DNA from: Streptomyces polyasparticus | GTDB lineage: Bacteria > Actinomycetota > Actinomycetes > Streptomycetales > Streptomycetaceae | Assembly: GCF_014493765.1 (NCBI RefSeq) | Contig: NZ_JACTVJ010000004.1 | Location: 558,001 to 622,000, forward strand | Direction: 5' to 3' | DNA length: 64,000 bases | Part shown: positions 17,492 to 26,028 of the stretch, in pieces | Numbering within the stretch: the stretch's first letter is position 1 | Layout: each line of letters starts with the position of its first letter | The notes under the pieces: model-generated | What the model was told of the DNA's origin: nothing | The model's database searches: none | The model's input: the letters and a program-made list of their open reading frames with translations, nothing else | Program-made: the position numbers and the translations under genes

Positions 17492-20400
17492 TCAGATGTC
17501 CAGCGTGTCCAGGACGGCCGCGTCGGTGTCCGTGGGCTGCTGCGGGATGTCCTTGTCCCGCTGCGCGTCCTTGTCCTTCTTGGCGCGCTTGGCCGCCTTC
17601 TTCCCGGCCCGCCGTTCCTTGCGCAGCTCGAGCATCGCGTACAGCGTCGGCACGAGCAGCAGGGTCAGGAGCGTCGAGCTGAGCAGACCGCCGATCACCA
17701 CGATGGCGAGCGGCTGGCCGATGAAGCCGCCCTCGCCGGTGACGCCCGCCGCCATCGGCAGCAGGGCGAAGATCGTGGCGAGCGCCGTCATCAGGATCGG
17801 GCGCAGCCGGTGCCGGCCGCCCTCGATGACCGACTCGACCACGCCCAGGCCCTGGGCCCGGTACTGGTTGATCAGGTCGATGAGGACGATCGCGTTGGTC
17901 ACCACGATGCCGATGAGCATCAGCATGCCGATCAGGGCCGGGACACCCATCGGGGTGTCCGTGGCAATCAGCAGGCCGATCGCGCCGGTGGCCGCGAACG
18001 GGATGGAGACAAGCAGGATCAGCGGCTGGGCAAGGGACTTGAAGGTCGCCACCAGGAGCATGAAGACGATCGCGATCGCCGCGAGCATCGCCAGGCCGAG
18101 CGAGGCGAAGGCCTCGTCCTGGTCCTCGGAGACACCGCCGATGGCGACCGTGGCGCCGTCGGGGAGCTCCTTCTCCAGCTGGTTCAGCTTCGTCTGGAGC
18201 GAGGCGCTGACCGCACCCGTGTTGTCGCCGGTCGGCTTGGCCGTGATGGTGGCCGCGCGCGAGCCGTCGATACGGGTCATCGAGACGGGCCCGTCGACGA
18301 CCTTCACCTCGGCGATGTCACCGAGCTTCACACGGCCGAGGTTCAGCTGCTTCAGCTCGTCCACGGTGGTCACGGGCTTGGCCGACTTCACCAGGACGTC
18401 GCGCTCGGTGTCGTCCAGGATCGCCTTGGTGCTCGGGGTGCCGCGGACGGACTGGGCGACGATCTGGCCGAGGGTGGCGTCGTCGAAACCGGCCGCCGCG
18501 GCCTTGTCGCCCGCCCGGACCGAGATCCGCGGGACGGACTGGGCCAGGTCGCTCTGGACGTCGGTGACGTCGTCGAGCTTCGCGACCTCGGCCCGCACCT
18601 GCTCGGCAGCCTGGTCGAGGACCTCCGCGTCGGCGGCCTTCACGACCACGCTCAGGTCCTGGTTCGCGAAGCCGTCGCCGGCCGCGATCCGGGTGTCGCC
18701 GATGCCGTCGAGGTCCGCGAGCCGCGCGTCGATCTTGTCGCGCGTCTCCTCGTACGAGGCGTCGTCGGTCAAAGTGACCTGGTACGAGGCCTGGTTGGTG
18801 TCCGTGCCGCCGCCGAAGGCCGCGAGCCAGCCGGAGGAACCGACCGTGACCTGGTGGTCCTTGACCTCGTCCACGCTGTCGAGGACCTGCTCGATCTTCT
18901 TCGTGGCCTCGTCGGTCGCGGCGAGGCTGGTGCCGGGCTCCAGCTCCTGCTTGATGGAGAGGACCTTCTGCTCGCCCTGGTCGAAGAAGTTGGTCTTCAG
19001 CATCGGGGCCAGGCCGAAGGTGCCGACCAGGACCACGATCGCGAGGAACACGCTGGTGAGCCGGCGGCGGGTCGCGAAGCGCAGGACCGGGACGTAGATC
19101 CGCTGCAGAACGCTCTTGGCCTCCTTCTCCTCGGCGGCGCGGCGGGCCTCCTCCGGGTCCGTGGACGTGCCCTTGGGCGCGCGCAGGAACCAGAACGACA
19201 GGACCGGCACGACCGTCAGGGAAACGACCAGGGACGCGAGCAGGGCCGCCGTGACCGTCAGCGAGAAGGAGCCGAACAGTTCGCCCACCATGCCGCCGAC
19301 CAGGCCGATCGGCAGGAAGACCGCGACCGTGGTGAGCGTGGAGGAGGTGACGGCGCCCGAGACCTCGCGCACCGCGTTGAGGATGGCGTCCTTGCGCTCC
19401 TCGCCGTAGGTGAGATGGCGCTTGATGTTCTCCAGGACCACGATCGAGTCGTCCACGACGCGGCCGATGGCGATGGTGAGCGCGCCGAGCGTGAGCATGT
19501 TGAGCGAGAGGTCGCGCGTCCACAGGACGATCAGCGCGAGCACCACGGACAGCGGGATCGAGACCGCGGTGACCAGGGTGGAGCGCAGGGACGCGAGGAA
19601 GACCAGGATCACGACGACCGCGAAGGCGAGTCCGAGCGCGCCCTCGGTGGTGAGGCTGGAGATGGACTTCTCGACCGCCGGGCCCTGGTCGGAGACGACC
19701 GTCAGGTCCGCGCCCACGCCCAAGTCCTTGCGCAGGGACGGCAGTTCGTCCTCGACAGCCTTGGAGATCGCGACCGCGGAGCCGTCCTGGTCCATGGTGA
19801 GCACGATCGCGAGGCTCGGCTCACCGTTCGTACGGGTCAGGGAGTCGGCCTTGGCCTCGGTCTCCTCGACCTCGGCGACCTCCGCGAGACGTACGGGCTT
19901 CGGGGCCTTCTTGCCCGGCGCGGCCTGGGCCGGGTCGCCGGTGACCATCAGGTTCTCGATCTGCTCCAGGGAGGAGAAGCCGCCGCCGACCTGGACGGTG
20001 CGGTTCTTGCCGCCCTCGTCGAAGGAGCCGGCCGGCATCGTGGCGCCGCCCGCCTGCAGGGCCTTCACGAGCGAGGCCGAGGTCAGACCCGCCTTGGCCA
20101 GCTTCGCGTCGTCGGGTGTGACGGAGACCTCGAGGTCGCGGACGCCGTCGACGGCCACCTGGGCCACGCCGTCGATGCCTTCGAGGACCGGCACGACCGA
20201 GCGGTCGAGGTCGTCGGCGAGCGCCTGCTGGTCCTTGCCCTCGGCGGACGCGGCGAGCACCACGGTCGGGATGTCGTCGGTGGAACCGGCGACGACCTGC
20301 GGGTCGACATCGTCGGGCAGCTGGGCGCGGGCGCGGTTGACGGCCTGCTGGACATCGGCGACGAGCTGCTTGGAGCCGTCGCCGTAGTCGAAGGAGGCCA

Positions 20401-20677
20401 TCAGGAGGGCGTTGCCCTCGCTGGCGGTGGACGTGACGGACTTGATGCCGTCGACGGCTTCGAGGGAGTCCTCGAGCGGCTCGACGACCTGCTTCTCGAC
20501 CACATCGGGAGAGGCGCCCTGGTACGGGGCGATCACCGAGACCATCGGCAGTTCGATGGAGGGCAGGAGCTGCTGCTTCAACTGGGGAATGGCGATGGCG
20601 CCGAAGGCCAGCGCGACGATCGACACCAGGCCGATCAGGGCCCGTTGGGCAAGGCTGAATCTGGACAGCCAGGTCAT
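17492..20677 (-). CDS. RND/HAE1-family efflux transporter (AcrB/SwrC-like)
   Basis: A 1061-residue inner-membrane exporter with twelve expected helices and two large external loops. The proton-relay aspartate pair is intact in GRVVDDSIVVLENI (near residue 409), as in AcrB TM4. The second half repeats the fold, with NAIVLIDLINQYR in the partner position. In a Gram-positive cell there is no TolC partner; the closest known type is the SwrC/YerP group of Bacillus, which exports amphiphiles such as surfactin. AAGGAAG lies about 10 nt before the ATG. The C-terminal tail is cytoplasmic and lysine-rich. A NarL-type two-component pair lies immediately upstream in the same direction, and a 16-bp dyad lies in its leader region. 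Confidence 0.9.
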   Translation of the reverse strand: MTWLSRFSLAQRALIGLVSIVALAFGAIAIPQLKQQLLPSIELPMVSVIAPYQGASPDVVEKQVVEPLEDSLEAVDGIKSVTSTASEGNALLMASFDYGDGSKQLVADVQQAVNRARAQLPDDVDPQVVAGSTDDIPTVVLAASAEGKDQQALADDLDRSVVPVLEGIDGVAQVAVDGVRDLEVSVTPDDAKLAKAGLTSASLVKALQAGGATMPAGSFDEGGKNRTVQVGGGFSSLEQIENLMVTGDPAQAAPGKKAPKPVRLAEVAEVEETEAKADSLTRTNGEPSLAIVLTMDQDGSAVAISKAVEDELPSLRKDLGVGADLTVVSDQGPAVEKSISSLTTEGALGLAFAVVVILVFLASLRSTLVTAVSIPLSVVLALIVLWTRDLSLNMLTLGALTIAIGRVVDDSIVVLENIKRHLTYGEERKDAILNAVREVSGAVTSSTLTTVAVFLPIGLVGGMVGELFGSFSLTVTAALLASLVVSLTVVPVLSFWFLRAPKGTSTDPEEARRAAEEKEAKSVLQRIYVPVLRFATRRRLTSVFLAIVVLVGTFGLAPMLKTNFFDQGEQKVLSIKQELEPGTSLAATDEATKKIEQVLDSVDEVKDHQVTVGSSGWLAAFGGGTDTNQASYQVTLTDDASYEETRDKIDARLADLDGIGDTRIAAGDGFANQDLSVVVKAADAEVLDQAAEQVRAEVAKLDDVTDVQSDLAQSVPRISVRAGDKAAAAGFDDATLGQIVAQSVRGTPSTKAILDDTERDVLVKSAKPVTTVDELKQLNLGRVKLGDIAEVKVVDGPVSMTRIDGSRAATITAKPTGDNTGAVSASLQTKLNQLEKELPDGATVAIGGVSEDQDEAFASLGLAMLAAIAIVFMLLVATFKSLAQPLILLVSIPFAATGAIGLLIATDTPMGVPALIGMLMLIGIVVTNAIVLIDLINQYRAQGLGVVESVIEGGRHRLRPILMTALATIFALLPMAAGVTGEGGFIGQPLAIVVIGGLLSSTLLTLLLVPTLYAMLELRKERRAGKKAAKRAKKDKDAQRDKDIPQQPTDTDAAVLDTLDI

Positions 20678-20860
20678 GGGATGGGGACTTCCTTTGCTGG
20701 CGTATGCGGCAGGCGGGCGGGCACTCGGGGGTGCTGCCCGGGCGAGCACGCGTGGCCCTGTCGCCGGTTGCCGACCGGACGCAGGTGCTGCCCGCCTACA
20801 CGATCAGCCATCGCGGGAGCCGATTCCTCGCCCCGCGGACCCGTTTCCTTATACGGCGCA

Positions 20861-20876
20861 TACTGCGGGCGCAGTA
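20861..20876. promoter_or_regulatory. 16-bp dyad upstream of the RND exporter
   Basis: Perfect inverted repeat TACTGCG-GG-CGCAGTA in the 255-bp gap between the response-regulator gene and the exporter, about 190 bp before the exporter start. It is next to an AT-rich CCTTATAC patch that could hold the promoter. Candidate regulator site. Confidence 0.4.
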
Positions 20877-20932
20877 GGGGCGCTCCGACCTCGGAGGTAC
20901 GGGATCCGGATCGTCCCGGTTCGCCTGACCGT

Positions 20933-21622
20933 TCAGTCGACCTTCGGCCGGACAAGTCCGGATTCGTAGGCGATGACGACGAGTTGGGCGCGGTCGCGGG
21001 CGCCGAGCTTGGCCATCGCGCGGTTCACGTGGGTCTTCACGGTGAGCGGGCTGACGCTGAGCCGCTCGGCGATCTCGTCGTTGGACAGGCCGCCCGCGAC
21101 CTGCACGAGCACTTCCCGCTCCCGGCTGGTGAGCTGTGCGAGACGCTCGGCGTGCGCACCGCCCTCGCTGCCGTCGTCGTCGGAACTGCCGCCCTGGGCA
21201 AGGAATTTGGCGATCAGGCCCTTGGTCGCGACCGGCGAGAGCAGCGCATCGCCGCCCGCGGCGACCCGGATCGCGTTGAGCAGCTCCTCGGGCTCGGAGC
21301 CCTTGCCGAGGAAGCCGGACGCGCCGGCCCGCAGGGACTGCACCACGTACTCGTCGACCTCGAAGGTGGTGAGCATCACCACGTGGACGTGGGTGAGTTC
21401 GGGGTCCTCGCTGATCGTCCGGGTCGCCGCGAGACCGTCCGTACCGGGCATCCGGATGTCCATCAGGACCACGTCGGCCCGCTCGGAGCGCGCGAGCGCC
21501 ACGGCCTCGGCGCCGTCGGAGGCCTCGCCCACGACCTCCATATCGGGCTCGGAGTCGACAAGGACCTTGAACGCGCTGCGCAGCAGGGCCTGGTCGTCGG
21601 CGAGCAGGACACGGATGGTCAT
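20933..21622 (-). CDS. NarL/FixJ-family response regulator
   Basis: A 229-residue DNA-binding response regulator. The receiver has the acidic pair D9-D10, the phosphoacceptor D55 in LMDIRMPG, the signalling threonine in MLTTF and K107 in GKGSE. The C-terminal LuxR-type helix-turn-helix (about residues 165-225) is marked by LTSREREVL and the recognition helix in SVSPLTVKTHVNR. GGGGGAG lies 5 nt before the ATG at 21622. It lies 43 bp after the sensor kinase gene, so the two form an operon. The likely target is the adjacent exporter, by position. Confidence 0.93.
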   Translation of the reverse strand: MTIRVLLADDQALLRSAFKVLVDSEPDMEVVGEASDGAEAVALARSERADVVLMDIRMPGTDGLAATRTISEDPELTHVHVVMLTTFEVDEYVVQSLRAGASGFLGKGSEPEELLNAIRVAAGGDALLSPVATKGLIAKFLAQGGSSDDDGSEGGAHAERLAQLTSREREVLVQVAGGLSNDEIAERLSVSPLTVKTHVNRAMAKLGARDRAQLVVIAYESGLVRPKVD

Positions 21623-21665
21623 GAGGTCTCCCCCGTACGGGATCTTGCGTGGCACACCGCGGCGC

Positions 21666-22937
21666 TCACCCGCACGTGCGGGAACGCGCCTGGGTCTGGG
21701 CCCCGGTGCTCAGAGGCAGGATCGCATGGACGCGGAAACCGCCTCCGTAGCGGGGGCCGGTGGTGCAGGTGCCGCCGAGTGCGGAGACCCGCTCGCGCAT
21801 CCCGATGAGGCCGTGGCCGCCTTCGGGCGTGGGGCTCGGCTTGTCGTCCTCGTCCACCGACGCGCCGGCACCGGTGTCCGCACCCCTCCCCGTACCGCCG
21901 TTGTCGAGCACGGTGATCTCCAGGTTGCGGCTCACGCGCAACACGCTGACCTCGGCCTTGGCGCCCATGCCCGCGTGCTTCTGCACATTGGTGAGGGCCT
22001 CCTGGATGATCCGGTACGCGGCCAGGTCGACGGCGGCCTGCAGCTGCTCGCCGTTGTCGTTGTGCACCAGTTCCACGGGGAGCCCGGCGGCGCGGAAGGT
22101 GTCGAGCAGATCGTCGAGCCGGGCCAGGCCCGGGGCCGGCTCGGTGGGTGCCTCGGGGTCGCCGGACTGCCGCAACAGGCCGACGGTGGCCCGCAGTTCG
22201 TTCAGCGCGGAGCGGCTGGCCTCGCGGACGTGGGCGAGGGCCTCCTTGGCCTGGTCGGGCCGCTTGTCCATGACGTGCGAGGCGACGCCGGCCTGCACAT
22301 TGACCAGGGCGATGTGGTGGGCGACGACGTCATGGAGGTCGCGGGCGATACGGAGCCGCTCCTCGGCCACGCGGCGCAGGGCCTCCTGCTCGCGGGTGCG
22401 CTCGGCGCGCTCGGCCCGTTCCCTTATCGCGTCGATGAAGGCGCGCCGGCTGCGCAGCGCGTCACCGGCGGCGGCCGCGAGGCCGGACCAGGCGACGACG
22501 CCGAGGTTCTCCTGCGCGTACCAGGGCAGCTTGCTCGTGAGCATCGCCGCCGCCGTCATGACCGCCATGATGGGCAGCGCGAACCGCCAGGTCGTGGGGC
22601 GGTCCGTCATGGACGCCACGGTGAACAGGGCGATGACGACCGCCATCATCACGGGTGCGCGCTGATCGCCGGTGGTCAGCTCCACGAGCGTGGCGGCCAC
22701 GGTGAGGATGAGCACGAGCAGCGGTGCGCGCCGCCGGAACACCAGGGCACCCGCGCTCGCCACCATCAGGACGACGCTGATCGCCTCCGGGGCGCGGCCG
22801 AAGTGCGGGCCGTGCACGCCGTAGGGCTCCACGAAGGACGCGGTGACCATGCAGGCGAGGACGGCGACGGCCAGTGCGGCGTCGAAGGCCAGCGGGTGGG
22901 CCATCAGCCAGTCTCGGATGCGGGCGAGGGAGGTCAC
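21666..22937 (-). CDS. Sensor histidine kinase (HisKA_3 family)
   Basis: A 423-residue membrane kinase with about four to five hydrophobic segments in residues 15-160 and almost no external loop, so it may sense the membrane itself. The dimerisation/phosphoacceptor helix has H202 in RIARDLHDVVAHH. The ATPase domain has the N-box at N317 (QEALTNVQKHA) and a glycine-rich GGHGLIGMRERV near residue 388. The start is GTG. It pairs with the downstream NarL-type regulator. The intramembrane-sensing form is often linked to cell-envelope stress, which fits its exporter neighbour; that is inference. Confidence 0.92.
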   Translation of the reverse strand: MTSLARIRDWLMAHPLAFDAALAVAVLACMVTASFVEPYGVHGPHFGRAPEAISVVLMVASAGALVFRRRAPLLVLILTVAATLVELTTGDQRAPVMMAVVIALFTVASMTDRPTTWRFALPIMAVMTAAAMLTSKLPWYAQENLGVVAWSGLAAAAGDALRSRRAFIDAIRERAERAERTREQEALRRVAEERLRIARDLHDVVAHHIALVNVQAGVASHVMDKRPDQAKEALAHVREASRSALNELRATVGLLRQSGDPEAPTEPAPGLARLDDLLDTFRAAGLPVELVHNDNGEQLQAAVDLAAYRIIQEALTNVQKHAGMGAKAEVSVLRVSRNLEITVLDNGGTGRGADTGAGASVDEDDKPSPTPEGGHGLIGMRERVSALGGTCTTGPRYGGGFRVHAILPLSTGAQTQARSRTCG

Positions 22938-22976
22938 TTCGGGAACGGTACCGGGTGTTCTCCGCCCGCGGATCCG

Positions 22977-23783
22977 TCACGGGCGACGGACCGCGGAGAG
23001 CTCCACCGTCGTATAGGCCATGGTGAACGAGCCGCCGAGCGCGTCGATCGCCGCGCCCACCCGGTCGAGGACGAGGGCCAGGCCTTGGGGCGCAAGACGG
23101 GCGGCCGCACCCGAGGTGGGGAACTCGTCGAGGTACTCGTCGCGGGTGCGGTCCCGTGACCAGCTGCAGGTCCACTCCACGGGGGTACCGAAGCCGCCCG
23201 CCTCCACAAGACCTTGGGAAACCTTCCCCAGAATTGGCGTATACGCGTCCGCCTGCTGACCCCCCAGGGCGCTCAGGTCGAAGGGCGCGTCCGGCAGCAC
23301 CTCGCGGCAGGCCGCGACCAGGGCGTCGGCGACGGGGGCCGGCAGCCGGAAGACGTTCCAGAAGAGGGAGAGCCGGCCGCCGGGGCGCAGCACGCGCGCC
23401 GCCTTCGCCGCGCCCGCGACGGGGTCGATCCAGTGCCAGGCCTGGCCGGAGACGACCGCGTCGAAGGTACGGTCCGCGCTCTGCCAGTCCTCGAAGCGGG
23501 CCACTTCCACGTCGAGCCCGTACCGCTCGTGGGCGTAGGCGGCCATGCGGGCGTCCGGCTCGACACCGAGGACCGTGCAGCCCGCCGCCCGCAGCTGCCG
23601 GGCCGCGATCCCCGTGCCGCAGCCGACGTCGAGCAGGTCGGGGCCGGGGCCGAGGTCGACGATGCGGTCGATCAGCGCGTCCGGGTAGTGGGGGCGGGCG
23701 CGGTCGTAGCGGGCCGCATCCGTACCGAAGGACTCGGCCATCCGTCGTTGGCGATGGGGCTCACCGGCAGGGATAGTGGGCAT
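22977..23783 (-). CDS. SAM-dependent methyltransferase (class I), TetR-linked
   Basis: A 268-residue class I methyltransferase. The SAM-binding motif I LLDVGCGTG, the acidic end of strand 2 in VLGVEPDARM and the GQAWHWIDP segment place it in the UbiE/type 11 methyltransferase group often annotated only as SAM-dependent methyltransferase. The substrate is unknown. It is transcribed divergently from a TetR gene, and its ATG lies inside the left arm of a 39-bp palindrome. It is thus very likely repressed by that TetR protein, and its substrate or a related small molecule may be the inducer. Confidence 0.88.
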   Translation of the reverse strand: MPTIPAGEPHRQRRMAESFGTDAARYDRARPHYPDALIDRIVDLGPGPDLLDVGCGTGIAARQLRAAGCTVLGVEPDARMAAYAHERYGLDVEVARFEDWQSADRTFDAVVSGQAWHWIDPVAGAAKAARVLRPGGRLSLFWNVFRLPAPVADALVAACREVLPDAPFDLSALGGQQADAYTPILGKVSQGLVEAGGFGTPVEWTCSWSRDRTRDEYLDEFPTSGAAARLAPQGLALVLDRVGAAIDALGGSFTMAYTTVELSAVRRP

Positions 23784-23813
23784 GCGCCCACCTTAAGTGG
23801 GCGCATGCCCACT
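23775..23813. promoter_or_regulatory. 39-bp palindromic operator between the methyltransferase and TetR genes
   Basis: 17-bp arms, AGTGGGCATGCGCCCAC (23775-23791) and its exact complement (23797-23813), flank CTTAA. Each arm contains a smaller dyad GTGGGC-4 nt-GCCCAC, so two TetR dimers could bind side by side. The left arm covers the methyltransferase start codon. Strong candidate for autoregulation and repression of the divergent gene. Confidence 0.75.
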
Positions 23814-23857
23814 CGACAAGAATGCGAGCGGACCCCTACCGGAGAGGACTCACGCCC

Positions 23858-24454
23858 GTGCCAACCGGCGTCGCCATCAGGGACGTTCGCGAGCAGCTCT
23901 TCGCGGCCGCCGAGCGTGTACTGCTCCGGGACGGCCCCAGCGCCCTGACCAGCCGGGCCGTCACCACCGAGGCGGGGTGCGCCAAGGGTGTTCTGCACCG
24001 GCACTTCGCCGACTTCGACGAATTCCTCGCCGAGCTCGTACGGAACCGGATCGTGCGGGTGCGGCTGCAGGCGCACGAGCTGTGGGAGTCCGCGGGGACC
24101 GGCGGTGTCACGGCGAACCTGGCCGGGGCGCTCACCGAGGTGTTCGGGTCCGTGGCCGTCGCGCTGGTCGGGCTGATCACCTCGCGCGATGTGCTGCGGG
24201 CGCGGCTGCGCGCGTCGACGCCGAGCGGAGTGCCGCTCCTGAGCGAGGCGACGGAGATGATCGCCTCGTATCTCACGGCCGAGCAGGAGTACGGCCGGAT
24301 CGCCGCCGAGGCCGATGTAAGCGTCCTCGCCCCCACCCTCGTCGGCGCCGGACATCTGATCTTCGCGGACCGCCACAGCGGGCAGCCCGCGGAGGGCGAC
24401 GTGGCCCGGGTGGTGTCGACCGTGATCGGCCCAGTGGTGCGGTGGACCCCCTGA
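23858..24454 (+). CDS. TetR-family transcriptional repressor
   Basis: A 198-residue regulator. The N-terminal helix-turn-helix (about residues 8-55) reads REQLFAAAERVLLRDGPSALTSRAV, then the recognition region TEAGCAKGVLHRHFADFDEFL. The C-terminal ligand-binding domain is helical and divergent, as usual. The GTG at 23858 is preferred; GGAGAGG lies about 11 nt upstream, and a longer start at 23822 is possible. Divergent from the methyltransferase gene with the shared palindromic operator, so the local regulatory circuit is clear even though the ligand is not. Confidence 0.9.
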   Translation: MPTGVAIRDVREQLFAAAERVLLRDGPSALTSRAVTTEAGCAKGVLHRHFADFDEFLAELVRNRIVRVRLQAHELWESAGTGGVTANLAGALTEVFGSVAVALVGLITSRDVLRARLRASTPSGVPLLSEATEMIASYLTAEQEYGRIAAEADVSVLAPTLVGAGHLIFADRHSGQPAEGDVARVVSTVIGPVVRWTP

Positions 24455-24458
24455 ACGC

Positions 24459-24508
24459 ACAGGTGCCCCGCACCCACCGCCGACACGGCGGAAGTACGGG
24501 GCACCTGT
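24459..24508 (+). terminator. Terminator of the TetR gene
   Basis: 12-bp arms ACAGGTGCCCCG (24459-24470) and CGGGGCACCTGT (24497-24508) enclose a smaller CCGCC/GGCGG hairpin. It begins 5 bp after the stop codon and also faces the convergent PspA-partner gene. Confidence 0.8.
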
Positions 24509-24543
24509 GACAGCAGTGCCTGGAGTGGCGGTCCGATCCGGGC

Positions 24544-24822
24544 TCAGCCCGGGATCAGGCCGTCGTCGCTGAGCATCTCGCGGACCTCTTCGAGGCTCGC
24601 GTCCGGCGGAGGCAGGATCAGCTCCGAGGGTTCGAGTGCGTCGTCAGGGAGCGGTTCGCCCAGTTCGCGCACCTTGTCGAGGAGGGCGTGCAGAGTACGG
24701 CGGAAGCCGGGGCCGTCGCCGTTCTCCATCTCCTCGAGCAGTTCGTCGTCCAGCTTGTTCAGCTCGGTGAAGTGGCTGTCGGCCAGCTTCACCTGCCCCT
24801 CCCCCATGATCCGTACGATCAT
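24544..24822 (-). CDS. PspA-associated small protein (PspAA-like)
   Basis: A 92-residue acidic cytoplasmic protein beginning MIVRIMGEGQVKL, with conserved HFTELNKLDDELLEEME and a C-terminal LEEVREMLSDDGLIPG. This is the actinobacterial PspA-associated family found directly after pspA. AAGGAGAG lies 5-6 nt before the ATG at 24822. It lies 67 bp after the pspA stop on the same strand, so it is probably co-transcribed and modulates the PspA membrane-stress response. No enzymatic residues are evident. Confidence 0.85.
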   Translation of the reverse strand: MIVRIMGEGQVKLADSHFTELNKLDDELLEEMENGDGPGFRRTLHALLDKVRELGEPLPDDALEPSELILPPPDASLEEVREMLSDDGLIPG

Positions 24823-24889
24823 GTCGCTCTCCTTCTGATCCCTGATCCTTCGAAGAGGTCCCGAGGCCTGGTGCTGAGGGCGGGGCTGT

Positions 24890-25687
24890 CTACTGCTTGT
24901 CGAAGCGCGGCGTGTCCTGGGGCTGCTGCGCCTGGGTCTGCGCACCATTGCCGCCCTCGATGGCCTGCTGCTGCGGCGTGCTGCCGCTGGCCAGCTCGGC
25001 CTTCATACGGGCGAGCTCCAGCTCCACGTCCGTACCGCCCGAGAGCCGGTCGAGCTCGGACTGGATGTCGTCGCGGGCCAGGCCCGAGGCGTCGTCCAGG
25101 GCGCCCGAGGCGAGCAGCTCGTCGATGGCGCCGGCGCGGGCCTGCAGCTGCGCGGTCTTGTCCTCGGCGCGCTGGATGGCGGTGCCGACATCGCTCATCT
25201 CCTCGGAGATGCCCGAGAAGGACTCAGCGATACGCGTCTGCGCCTGGGCCGCGGTGTAGGTGGCCTTGATGGTCTCCTTCTTCGTACGGAAGGCGTCCAC
25301 CTTGGCCTGCAGACGCTGGGCGGCGAGCGTGAGCTTCTCCTCCTCGCCCTGCAGCGTCTGGTGCTGCGTCTCCAGGTCCGTGACCTGCTGCTGCAGCGCG
25401 GCACGGCGGGACAGGGCCTCGCGCGCCAGGTCCTCACGGCCGAGCGCGAGCGCCTTGCGTCCCTGGTCCTCCAGCTTGGAGGACTGCGACTGCAGCTGAT
25501 TGAGCTGCAGTTCGAGGCGCTTGCGGCTGGTCGCCACATCGGCGACGCCGCGGCGCACCTTCTGCAGCAGCTCCAGCTGCTTCTGGTACGAGTAATCGAG
25601 GGTCTCGCGCGGGTCCTCGGCCCGGTCCAGGGCCTTGTTCGCCTTCGCGCGGAAGATCATCCCCATACGCTTCATGACACCGCTCAT
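24890..25687 (-). CDS. pspA: Phage shock protein A (PspA/IM30/Vipp1 family)
   Basis: A 265-residue, almost fully helical coiled-coil protein of the ESCRT-III-related PspA family, which oligomerises on damaged membrane and limits proton leakage. The N-terminal amphipathic helix MKRMGMIFRAKANKALD and the DPRETLDYSYQKQ segment are the family hallmarks. The long heptad region runs to about residue 220 and is followed by a glutamine-rich, disordered tail. The start ATG has a purine-rich AGAAGGGGG upstream. No PspBC or PspF genes lie nearby. Instead, the small PspAA-like gene follows, the Streptomyces arrangement. Confidence 0.94.
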   Translation of the reverse strand: MSGVMKRMGMIFRAKANKALDRAEDPRETLDYSYQKQLELLQKVRRGVADVATSRKRLELQLNQLQSQSSKLEDQGRKALALGREDLAREALSRRAALQQQVTDLETQHQTLQGEEEKLTLAAQRLQAKVDAFRTKKETIKATYTAAQAQTRIAESFSGISEEMSDVGTAIQRAEDKTAQLQARAGAIDELLASGALDDASGLARDDIQSELDRLSGGTDVELELARMKAELASGSTPQQQAIEGGNGAQTQAQQPQDTPRFDKQ

Positions 25688-26028
25688 GGGCTTCGCGCGC
25701 CCCCTTCTTGACTGATCCAGCCGTTGTCCAGCTCCAGCACTGCGACAGGACCCAGCCTACGGGCCCTGCCTCCATTACCGCACTGTTCGTGTGCGGATGC
25801 GCTCCTCCCCAAGGACGAAGTACGGCCCGGCCCGCTCCGGCGTAGGGAGTAGGTGCCTCTCAGGGAAGCGCAAGGGACGCATCCTGGAACCGAACCCGCC
25901 ACCGACGACGTCCTCCCCGGCCGCCCTGTGCGGTACGACCCTTACGTCCCTGTAGTGACGTCCGGCGTTGTCGGATCGTTCCCCGGCGGGCTGTGGTCCA
26001 TGCGCGATACCCCGTACCCTTGGGTTTC
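25688..26028. promoter_or_regulatory. Divergent intergenic region, pspA / DUF3043 gene
   Basis: No reading frame here is convincing. On the minus side the complement of 25754-25759 reads TAGGCT, a possible -10 for pspA, with no clear -35. On the plus side TACCCT (26015-26020) lies 8 nt before the GTG at 26029, consistent with leaderless transcription. No strong dyad was seen. Confidence 0.35.

Noticed and set aside
17480-21808. A plus-strand open frame of about 1440 codons opposite the RND exporter and response regulator
   Set aside because: Antisense shadow of two well-supported genes; low-complexity Arg/Asp/Gly/Glu composition.
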